Assembly (NCBI GenBank): GCA_003952965.2
Contig: RXIC02000237.1
Location: forward strand, 200,860 to 264,859
DNA from: Morella rubra
Lineage: Eukaryota > Streptophyta > Magnoliopsida > Fagales > Myricaceae
Length of the DNA stretch: 64,000 bases
Direction of reading: 5' to 3'
Shown piece after piece: positions 55,007 through 64,000 of the stretch. How positions within the stretch are numbered: position 1 is the first letter of the stretch; each line of letters starts with the position of its first letter. Made by a program: the position numbers and the translations under genes. The notes beneath the pieces were generated by a model. The model was not told the origin of the DNA and did no database searches. It was given only the letters and a program-made list of their open reading frames with translations.

Positions 55007-58000
55007 ATGGATAAAAGCTGGATTTATGGCTGATAGACTCAAAAGTGTAAGTATAGTGATGGTGTTCGGGATTTTATGAGTGTTGCCCATAGTTATGCAG
55101 ATAGTCGTGGAATGATAAGATGTCCATGTAAGAGATGTAAGAATGTGTTGTTCAAACATGTAGACGAGATGGAGGATCATTTATACATAATTGGGTTTGA
55201 CCAGAGTTACACTCATTGGGTATTTCACGGAGAGTCAATTTCAGAAGTTTCTAACCGGGTAGTGACTTTAGAACCTAAACCTAGAGCGAGGACTCTGAGG
55301 GAAACATAAATGATGATATAAAGAGACATGTTAGAAGATTTTGAGGCAGGAGCAGGGGTTGATGAGAACGCTGGTGAAAATATTTGGGTCCTGAAACAGT
55401 CGAGTCTAGGTCTGGAGATGGGTTTTCTGTGTATACTAAGTTATGGGCGGATGCTGAGCGAGAGTTGTATCCGGGTGTAAGAAGTACTTGAAGTTGTCCT
55501 TCGTTGTTAGGTTACTTCATGTGAAGTCGAGAATAATTTGACTGTAAAGGCATTTGAAGATGTGTTGGGTTGATAAAAGATGCGCTGCCGGAGGGGGAGA
55601 CACTTCCTAAATCTTATTATGAGGCGAAAAAGTTAAGAAAGAATTTAGGATTTAGCTACGATAACATACATGCGTGCTTAAATGACTGTGTACTGTTTTG
55701 GAAGGAGCACAAAGGGTTAAAGAGATTGCAACAAAGATTGTTTATATCAAGAGCAAACAACAACAAATATGCGGTGGCACCAAAAGAAGCGTGTGGTTGA
55801 AGATGGGGTGATGAGGCATCCTGCAGACTCTAGGTATGGAAGGACCTCGATAAGAAGTATGAATGGTTTGGTCGGGAATCTCGTAACGTCCGGTTGGGTT
55901 TGGCATCTGATGGGTTCAATCTGTTTGGCAACATGAGCTTATCATATAGTATATGGCTAGTGGTACTAATTCCATACAATTGTCCCATGAAATGTATGAA
56001 GGATTCAAGTTTTATACTGTCATTGCTTATTCCTGGGTCCAAGAAGTCCTGGGAATGATATCGACGTCTACTTGCAGCCATTGGTAGATGAGTTGAAGGA
56101 CTTGTGGGAAAATGGAATGCAAACGTACGACACGGCTGTGTCAAGTTCATTTAAATTACATGCTGCTTTGCTTTGGACAATAAATGACTTCCCGCTTATG
56201 GTAATCTCTCGGGTTGGAGTACGAAAGGATGGTTAGCATGCCCTAATTGCAATGCGAACACAACGTCATTTTGGTTGAAACATGGGGGCAAACATTTTTT
56301 TTTGGGACATTGCCGGTATTTGCCCGCGACGCATGCGTGGAGGCATGATGTGACATATTTGATGGGAAAAAGAGTTTAGAGCAGCGCCTGAAGAAGTCAA
56401 CTGGAGAGGAGATACTTCAACAACTTGAATCGGTACCGTTATGTTCATTTGGGAAGACTTAGAAGAAGAGAAAACGGGCTGACATTGAGTTAAGTTGGAC
56501 GAAGTGCAGCATATTCTTTGAGTTGCCGTACTGAAGATTTGAAACTTCGACATAATTTGGACGTCATGCACGTAGAGAAGAATATTTGTGACAATGTGTT
56601 GGAACTTTGATGAACGTCGATGGTAAGACGAAGGACAATTCTAGTGCTCGGCGGGACTTGGCATTATTGGGCATTAAAAAGGACTTGCATTTGCAAGGTT
56701 CGGGGTCAGCAGAGGTGATGCCTCAAGCATTATTTACTTAAACGAAGGATGAACGTAAGAAGTGTTGTGAATGGCTTAAGGGTGTCAAGTTTCCTGATGG
56801 ATACGCCTCTAACATATCCCGGTGCGTGAATATAAAAGAAGGAAAATAATGGGTATGAAGAGTCACGACTCACACGTTGTTGCAGCGACTGTTACCGCAA
56901 TGATACACGGGTTATTAGGAAACGAAGTATGTACAACGTTGACTGAGTTGAGCTTATTCTTTAAAGACTTGTGCACAATACGTTTAGACGTTGTGGACCA
57001 GTTAGAGAAGACATTTGATTTTTTGTAAGTTGGAACATTTATTCCCTCCATCATTTTTTACTATTATGGTTCATTTAGCTGTTCATTTACCTCGGGAAGT
57101 GAAACTTGGGGGTCCAGTTCAATTTCGGTGGATGTATCCAATGGAGAGGTATATGGGAAGATGAAGCATTTCGTTAAGAACAGGGGGGGTGTGAGGGCTC
57201 CATTGCAGAGAATTATGTGTTAAATGAATGTTTAACTTTTTGCTCAATGTATCTTAGTACGTTGAGAAGATTTAATAGAAAAGACCGGAATTATGCCGAC
57301 ATGGATGATCGAAGTTGTCGTTTTTCTGTATTTACTCAAATGTTCACCCCTGGAGCTGGTAGGGGTCAAGATTTGAATAAAAAGAATTTACAAAAGCACA
57401 GTGGTATGTACTCAACAACTGTTCAAAAATCAGCCAACATATAGAGTAAGCGCTTTAAGAATATTTGCTCATTTAAACACTTATCAGTTCATTATATTTT
57501 AATTTATTATAAAATATCTTATTTTTTTATAGCGAGCACTTGGAAGAGATGAGGAGGCAATCACCAATAAATGTTGATAGGAGGCACGAAGAAGAATTTC
57601 CGTTATGGTTTAGAAATCGGGTATTTATTTAATTTTTCTCTATTATATGTTTAATTTTATTTATTTTTTATTTATGTTTACTATTTTATTCAAACTATGC
57701 GCAATGAAAATCCGGGTCGGTGTCGGATGATTTGTATGCATTAGCATCCGGTCCGATCAATGGCACTTTGTTATTCTGGGTGTGTAGTGAATGGAGTTAG
57801 GTTTCACACGGTCTTTTGTGAACAGTTTCGTAACACTCAGAATAGTGGTGTGGTTGTTCCGGGGGACCATGATGGGAAGATGTTGATTTTTATGGTCAGG
57901 TCGTGGATATTTATGCGTTGCGTTATTTGCGGGGGAATTTAGTTTATTTACTAAAATGTGACTGGTTTGACTTGAGTACTCAAAACTTAGGTCTTGATAA

Positions 58001-58410
58001 AAGTGGTCGGTTTGTTAGTATTAACACATCCAAAAGTGGTACAAAGACGACCCGTTCGTGCTAGCTTCTCAGGGTAATCAAGTGTTTTTATATCGATGAT
58101 ATGAAGTTGGGCGGTCACTGGAAGATTGTTCAAAAGATTACCCCTAGAAACACGTATGATATTCCACATATTGAGGAGGAAGCTAGTGAAGATGGAGAAG
58201 GACCGTCGAACCGTGAAGCATACCAGGAGAATGAGTCTATTGAGCTTTTTGTGGACTTTAGCTCCTTTGACATGATCCCGTTGACTAGAAATGAAAACTT
58301 ATGTAGAACCGATAAGAATCCACAACAACGTGATAGAAGGAAGCGATGATTCCTCGGAATTGTTCAGTGAAGATTGTAGTGATTCTGAAGAATATGACTC
58401 CGAGGACTAA
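55007..58410 (+). pseudogene. TNP2-type CACTA transposase, decayed
   Basis: The start MDKSWI at 55007 and the transposase-associated domain (DSRGMIRCPCKRCKNVLF...HVDEMEDHLYIIGFDQSYTHW, with its Cys cluster) are followed by tnp2 core words. These are LPEGETLPKSYYEAKKLRKN and YDNIHACLNDCVLFWKEH (55580-55710), RLGLASDGFNPFGNMS-like sequence near 55890-55940, and a GWLACPNCNANTTSFWLKHG segment near 56230-56285. A DUF4218-like part (HLPREVKLGGPVQFRWMYPM, 57085-57145) and a DUF4216-like part (KDDPFVL..., then MKLGGHWKIVQKITPRNTYD, 58030-58160) follow, and an acidic tail ends at 58410. Frame changes and stops occur throughout, so it cannot make transposase. Confidence 0.85.
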
Positions 58411-58524
58411 AGTAACTTTATCGTTTCAATTTACTTTGCGTGTCTATTTTAATTCATTTTGAGCAACATGTTCATTGTGTTTTTTTTTCTCTAATATTGA
58501 TTTATTTGGTTACAGGACGACGTC

Positions 58525-60130
58525 ATGCCAGCGGGAGGAAAACGTCTTCGGTGCGATTCATTGGTTCGAGCTGAGAGTAGTCTGGTACACTAGCAGTGTT
58601 GGGTCCTTTCTTAGGGATAGCAACGAATTACCGTCCCCTACCACAGCCAGTCCAGTAGGCACCCAAAGTAGTTGTGCGTGTAAGTATCTTACCCGTCAAT
58701 TGATTAAATATTATGACTTTTAAATTTTATGCTTAACTGAATTTTAAATTTTTTGTTCTTCATTTGTAGCGACGTCTGGAATCAGACATGCGTGGGATTG
58801 CATTACTCAAGGCTCGCACCGGAGGAAACTAACTGTCCATATCCCTGATGGACGTACGGGTGGTGATGACAAGGCGTCCTCAATGCTCTCAAGTCATATT
58901 GGTGCGCTCGTTCGACAACATGTCCCATTTGATACGAGTAAGTGGAAGGAGGTCTCCGAAGGAGTTAAATCGTATGTGATGAACCAAGTGTTGGTAAGTA
59001 TAATTTATTAAATTTTAATTGTTTAAACTTTTTACGTTTCTAACTGTTATATATGTTAAGGATGACTTCCAACTAGATTATGACCGAGCCGAGGATCGCA
59101 TACTGTGACGTCTACGATGAACACAGTGTACAGGACGCACAGAAATAGAATGTTCCAGCATTACTCGGTGTTCAATTCCAAAGAAGAGGCGTTAGAGCAC
59201 GTATCCCAAGATGAACAAGGAAGAATGGACTCGTGTTTGTGATTTATTTGCGAGCGAGGAATTTCAGGTTAAAAATTTTTATTCTGTCCTGAACGTTTAT
59301 TTTATTTTATTATTAATTGTGGTAACAACTGTAAATGTACAATGCAGAGGAGGAGTGCAATCAACAAGGAGAATAGAGCTAAGCTGAAGATTGTACACAC
59401 ATCGGAGCGAGGTCCTTCCAACGCGCGAAGCATTGTTAGTAAGTAATAAATTTAATTTTTATTAAATATTATTTAAATAAATGACTTAGGTATTTTAATA
59501 TCACGTTTTATATTTCTTTTGGTGTAAGAAAAATCCAGAATCTGATGAGATTAGTCCTGCGTTGCTTATAAAAAAACGCATACTAATAAGGATGGCATGT
59601 GGACATCAGAAGATGCACGAGAAAATTTTGTAAGTTGTAACGTTAGATTTAATGATGCATTCGTTATCGTTTATGTTTCATATGTGCTAACTTTTATCTT
59701 ATTTTCTAATTTTGTAGGAAAAAATGAGGCGTTACAGTTGCAGTACGAGTCAGAGGGAAAGTCATACACAAAGTGGAGATTTTCACTGAGGTGTTGGGGA
59801 CGAAAGCGGGTTACGTGCGAGGTTTAGGCCGTTCAGTACGGTCTGTTGGATCATCTTCATTAGCGTCCGTTGATTTGTCCCGGAGATTGGAGGAGGCCAG
59901 ATTAGAGATTGAGGAGATGAGGGCTAGACAGATGGAATATGAAGCGCTTCTTGTCAAATGGTCAGATATGGAGCAGACGATGCGAAAGCATCACAGATGA
60001 TGGAGGAGTAGCAGCGAAAGAAAGACGAAGAGCTGATGCAGAAGATGGAGCATCAGATAGCTGCAATCCCGTACGACACCCAAATGAAAATTTAGGTAGA
60101 TTTATGCATTTTCACTGTTTTAGTACTTAT
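58525..60130 (+). pseudogene. PF03004-like second ORF of CACTA-2
   Basis: The ATG at 58525 opens MPAGGKRLRCDSL, with intron-like gaps. It continues TSGIRHAWDCITQGSHRRKL with TVHIPDGRTGG, then TSKWKEVSEGVKSYVMNQVL (58760-58995), DDFQLDYDRAEDR (59062-59100), EWTRVCDLFASEEFQ (59225-59268), an AINKENRAKLKIVHTSERGP block (59360-59420) and a coiled-coil DLSRRLEEARLEIEEMRARQ (59872-59932). This is the layout of plant Ptta/En/Spm accessory proteins, which bind subterminal repeats. Several frame changes are present. Confidence 0.75.
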
Positions 60131-60254
60131 TGATTATATATTTTATTTACTTTTAATACGATTGCATATTTATAGATATTTTATTATATTATGAGTATTG
60201 AATATCTTTCTATTTGTATTATTTGTAAATTATTTTTAAAATTTAATTAAATTA

Positions 60255-60904
60255 ATTCAAACACGTAAAAATGTTCGAACGGTAAAAGGAAGTCTGAACG
60301 GTTTTAGTGTATAATAACATGCGCACGCTTAAAATCCGTCTGCGCACATCACGTTAAATTAGTCCGTTTGATGGTTATTTTGTGTGCACATGATCTTTTA
60401 AATAGAAACGTGCGAACGTAAAAATACGTTCCAGTGTGTTCAACAATATCGTGACTGTCAATGTAACTGTTCGAACAGTTTTGAAGGTGACAAAAAAATT
60501 TCGTCATAAATGAAACAACAGGTGCAAACGTTTTTATGTTAGCATTCGGACGTAAATATATTACCCAGGACAGTTTTATATACCGTGCGCACGTATGGTC
60601 CAGGAAAAAATGATTTCGTCACATTGGACAACCGTTCGCTCCTCCGAATTATAGAGTACGTTCGCATAGCTCATGCAAACGGATGGAATTGTACTGGGCA
60701 TGAAGATTTTCAATTTCGTCAATATGGACAAAACCGTTGAACGGTATTGTAAACCGTCCGAACAGTTTCGAGTGACAAAATCAAAATCGTCACCTTAAAA
60801 CCTTTGGTTGACGGTTTTAGGTGACAAACTCACTTTTGTCACCAAAACCTTAGCTGACAAAATTTTGTACTTTGGGTGACACATTTTTTTGATACTCAAA
60901 GTTA
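60255..60904. repeat. Right subterminal repeat region of CACTA-2
   Basis: Irregularly repeated gttcGAACGgt/cgttcGGACg variants on both strands (near 60270, 60293, 60465, 60545, 60735, 60757). Nearest the end is a set of gtgacaaa/gtcacc repeats (60770-60890). These are candidate transposase-binding sites. Confidence 0.7.
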
Positions 60905-60920
60905 TTTTTTTCTTGTAGTG

Positions 60921-61960
60921 GTTGCTTGAGAAGCTGTTATCGCTAACAGTCACTAGTTCAGGAAAGAAGAAACTTCAAACGACCTATCTCAATTGGCCAG
61001 ATAAGTAACAAAAAAAAAATGAAGAAAATTAAAAGCGAACAGCAGGCCAGATTGGGTTTGGGCCAAACCTTGGACATCTCCTACCTACGTCTCTATCTTG
61101 ATCGGGAGGTTTCTTCATGACCCAGTTAACATGACGTTGCTCTGAACCAAAACAAGTAATTGGGGGCTTTACAAATCCTTAATTTAACACTTATTAAGAA
61201 TAGAATAAAGTCATTTGAATATTCAAAAGAATAAGTGACTTCTCTTACCACATATTTAGCACACAAAAAAAAAAAAGACTTCTCTTACCACATCGATCCT
61301 TTTGATTATGTTATGAATAGAAAGGCAACCAAACGAAACAAATATATGTTATATAATGGGATGAAACTTAACAAATATGGTTATCTTCTAATAAAGGCCG
61401 TTTCAACCATAGTGTATCCAATGTTTGAAGTTGGTTGGTGCTATGTGATAAAAAAAATTTAAGATGAAACTATAATTATTTTTAATTTTTTTTTTATCCT
61501 TAATCTAAGGCAGATGACTTTAAGATCTGTGAACCCATTGCATAAAACTGCTTCCACTCTCTACCTCCCCACAACTTCATGGTATTTAAATAATTCTTTA
61601 TCTGTTTTTGGTCTACAATTGACATCCATACGGTCTATGAGAATTGAAAAATCACAGTTTAAACCCATAAAAGGGATGAATAGATATTAATTTTTCTTTA
61701 ATTACAAATACTATGACATATTCAGAATACATTAATCTAAAACCAACCGGTCTAGATCTGAACAACAATAAATTAAATAACAAATAAGCAACGAAAAAAA
61801 AAAAAGAAGAATTTTACAAAAGTGATCGGTTGAAGCAAAGAACCAGGACTTCTAAATTTTTGAGCTTCGATAACCAAATAGAGAATTGAACGGTCAGTTG
61901 ACAACCACTAACAAGCAAGATTACAGAAGGAGAATATGGGTGACGCGACTGTTTTTTTCA
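60921..61960. repeat. RLP 3' debris and empty AT-rich DNA right of CACTA-2
   Basis: Minus-strand WPIEIGRLKFLL (about 61003-60968) is an LRR remnant. The 61010-61155 block repeats 44030-44150. A short direct repeat 'gacttctcttaccacat' occurs at 61231 and 61277. From 61300 to 61960 nothing recognisable was seen. Confidence 0.5.
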
Positions 61961-63204
61961 CAAGAAATATCTTCCATTCAAAACAATCAATGCTGGACCA
62001 ATTTAAAGACGGAAAAGACGTATTGTTTGGGGCTTGGAAAAAGAGGCCATTGCGAAGAAAAAGACGAGTTGCGTGTCGTTTGGGCTGGGAAAAAAAAACC
62101 ACTGAAAAGAAACTATTGTTAAAGTTTTTCAAAATATAATTATTTATAGCGAGGACATATATTGCTTTCAGTCATTCTTTGCCCCCCCGTTTTGCACGCC
62201 GTGGACCACGTGGTCTATGACTCTATGCAATATTTAACAACAGTATTCTTTCCTCAACTATCATGCTAAAATTCATCAGTCTTCTCCCAAGTGAAGATAG
62301 GACATTAGGAAAGGCCAATTACACGAGCGTACAATTTAGGGCCAAATATAAAAAAATAAAAGAAAATCATTAAAAAGTTATTTTTTTTTCTCTAGGAAAA
62401 CTATTTCCTGCTGATTTTTTTTTGGGGCTGAGGCTATGATACAGTCTCTCTTTAACATCTTATCATTGATTTTTTGTCCGAGTTAAGCATGGTATAATTT
62501 GAAAAGAAACAAATAGGTATATCGTAGATCTTGCACTACTTAGTACTTCATTAAATATAGAGAATTTATTGGAGTTGACAATTTTATATCAGTAAATAAT
62601 TATTGTGTTTATCTCTAAAGTACTTTATAATGAAAAAGAAAAATTATAGAGAATTCTGATACACACGAGACATTGTTGGAAGCATTTTGCAAAGAAAGAA
62701 AGAAGAAAGGAAAAACTGACGTCTCTGTCAGTATCCTCAGGGCCTGATGCTTTTTCACGACCCAGTATAAGAAGTAACATGGCAACAAAGGGGCTTTCGT
62801 AAATCTGATGAGCCCTATAATTAATTAATCCTTTCGGCCAATACTTTTTTTACCAGTAAAGATTTCCGTAAAGTGGAAAATAATTAAGTTCGTAATATAG
62901 ATGTCAATTTGGTACTTATTTCGTGGTCTATGTGGTAGTCTGGCTGTAAATATGATTTTTGGTTAAATAGCTAAATTATCTAATTAGAGGGGTACAACAA
63001 ATTGCTTTAATTTCTAATCAAATATTGACGATAGATGAAGTAGAAAGAAATCGATAATCCAAAAAAGGAAATCTAGTCTTCTATACGGTAACAGCTTTAT
63101 AACATAATGTTCCATCATAGATATTGTAACCCAAATATTTATAAAAAAGAAATAGAACAAATCTATTTCAGGCAACTTGGGACTTAAACTAGAAACTATA
63201 AGTC
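61961..63204. repeat. RLP flanking module, copy 3
   Basis: 61975-62385 matches 43290-43640 closely ('tggaccaatttaaagacgg', 'aaaaagacgagttgcgtgtcgtttgggctgg', 'cattctttgcccccccgt'). 63050-63195 matches 43770-43890. Between them about 540 bp has no counterpart at 43.7 kb. No coding sequence. Confidence 0.6.
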
Positions 63205-64000
63205 TAAAGATTAAGGCAACTCAAGAGGGAGATGAATTGAGTTTACAAATTTTTTCATTTTTAACTTCCAAAATCGTATTTGCAAAGTAACTACTAGTTT
63301 TTTACAAGTATATTGATACAACAAGTAAATAAGCGCTAAATGTAAAAACAAAAGTTAGAGAAGCAAACACGAGATTTTTAGTTTAAGTCTCAAGTTGCCC
63401 GAAATAGATCTATTCTATTCTTTTTTTTTTTTTTTTTTTATAAATATTTGGGTTACAATATCTATGATGGAACAATATGTTATAAAGTTGTTACCGTATA
63501 GAAGAATAGATTTCCTTTTTTAGATTATGGATTAAGTCTCAAGTGTTTTTCTGAGCTCAACACTCACAACCCAAGTGGTTTTTCAAGCGCACCACTCATA
63601 ACATAAGGAAGCTTGAGATATACCCTCTCTAAATTTCTTCTTTAGTGAACAACTTCACTAAAGGAATAACCTTTCTTGAATATGAAGTTACAAGAACAAA
63701 CTCTCTCAAAGAGTGGATATGAAAATGGAAAGCTTTATCTCTTTTGATTCACACAATGAAAAAGATGTGAAGATGGTATGAATGATATGAGAAATATGGA
63801 ATAAGAAGGTTTAAGATATTTCTTAAGCTATGTAAATGATATGGTCGATCAGCCATTTTTTTTAGATGCTGTGAAGGTCTTATATAGGCCACATAAGAAA
63901 ACTAGCCGTTTATAGCCGTTAGGGGTCAATCTGTAAAAATCAAGACGAGCTGGTCGACCGCTACATGAACCGATCGACCGCTGCAGGTTATAGTTACCCC
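63205..64000 (-). mobile_element. Large solo LTR-like element (family B, copy B3), runs off the window
   Basis: From about 63205 it follows copy B2: GATTAAGGCAACTCAAGAGGG, 'aagcaaacacgagattttta', 'caccactcataac', 'ttgagatataccctctctaaa', and a GTCGACC pair at 63953-63980. Relative to B2 about 130 bp are replaced by an inverted copy of flanking DNA (63385-63535). The other end lies beyond the window. Confidence 0.7.
63385..63535 (-). repeat. Inverted duplicate of 63050-63195 inside B3
   Basis: Reverse complement of the block 63050-63195 (shared words 'tataaatatttgggttacaatatctatgatggaac', 'gttaccgtatagaag'), including its poly-T/poly-A part. The two arms are separated by about 190 bp. Confidence 0.8.

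Larger units (their letters stand above)
54480..60920 (+). mobile_element. CACTA (En/Spm) transposon with TNP2 and PF03004-like ORFs (CACTA-2), defective
   Basis: The right terminus ends TTTTTTTCTTGTAGTG at 60920, the complement of CACTACAAGAAAAAAA. Subterminal repeats on the right (60255-60890) carry gttcgaacggt-like words and gtgacaaa/tttgtcacc words. On the left a few gttcggac-type words (54500-54570) remain, but no CACTA terminus, so the left end is lost. The interior encodes both standard CACTA proteins, disrupted at many points. It sits inside RLP flanking sequence. Confidence 0.85.

Overview
The window is plant nuclear DNA, most likely from a eudicot tree. Supporting this are spliced genes with GT/AG introns, a plant-type TRM11 gene, plant leucine-rich-repeat receptor debris, AT-rich intergenic DNA, and a heavy load of Copia LTR retrotransposons, large solo LTRs and CACTA (En/Spm) DNA transposons. 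The genus cannot be fixed from sequence alone. No rRNA, tRNA, organellar insert, CRISPR array or bacterial operon was seen.

Layout. 0.8-7.5 kb: a complete six-exon minus-strand TRM11 homologue (tRNA guanine-10 N2-methyltransferase), the only clear housekeeping gene. 9.4-28.3 kb: a small family of secreted nine-cysteine peptides. One copy is intact (9.4 kb), one carries a frame change (14.3 kb), and two are decayed and face each other (27.6 and 28.1 kb). A 9.96-kb Copia element sits 13 bp upstream of the ATG of the second copy and itself holds two solo LTRs. A TRIM and a pair of opposed, nested solo LTRs lie between copies 1 and 2. 29.7-42.3 kb: a CACTA graveyard. It contains an element end with a nested solo LTR, a second CACTA end only 137 bp away, an array of GATCGATC-type palindromes around a plant-transposon ORF, the C-terminal part of a TNP2-type transposase split by a solo LTR, a PF03004-like second ORF, a foreign CACTA end, and another transposon fragment. 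42.8-63.2 kb: remains of an LRR receptor-like-protein cluster (PSY1R/RLP2-like). Its 5' and 3' flanking modules recur several times. It is broken up by a second Copia (44.8-49.7 kb), a solo LTR (50.2-51.5 kb) and a large CACTA element (54.5-60.9 kb). 63.2-64.0 kb: a further large LTR that runs off the window and carries a locally inverted duplication.

Functionally only TRM11 and one secreted Cys-rich peptide gene look able to make a protein. Everything else is transposon sequence or gene debris. Most worth a second look are the Cys-rich peptide family, the palindrome arrays in the CACTA element and solo LTRs, the GC-rich hairpin-dense leader of the first Copia, and the internally reframed segment of TRM11.
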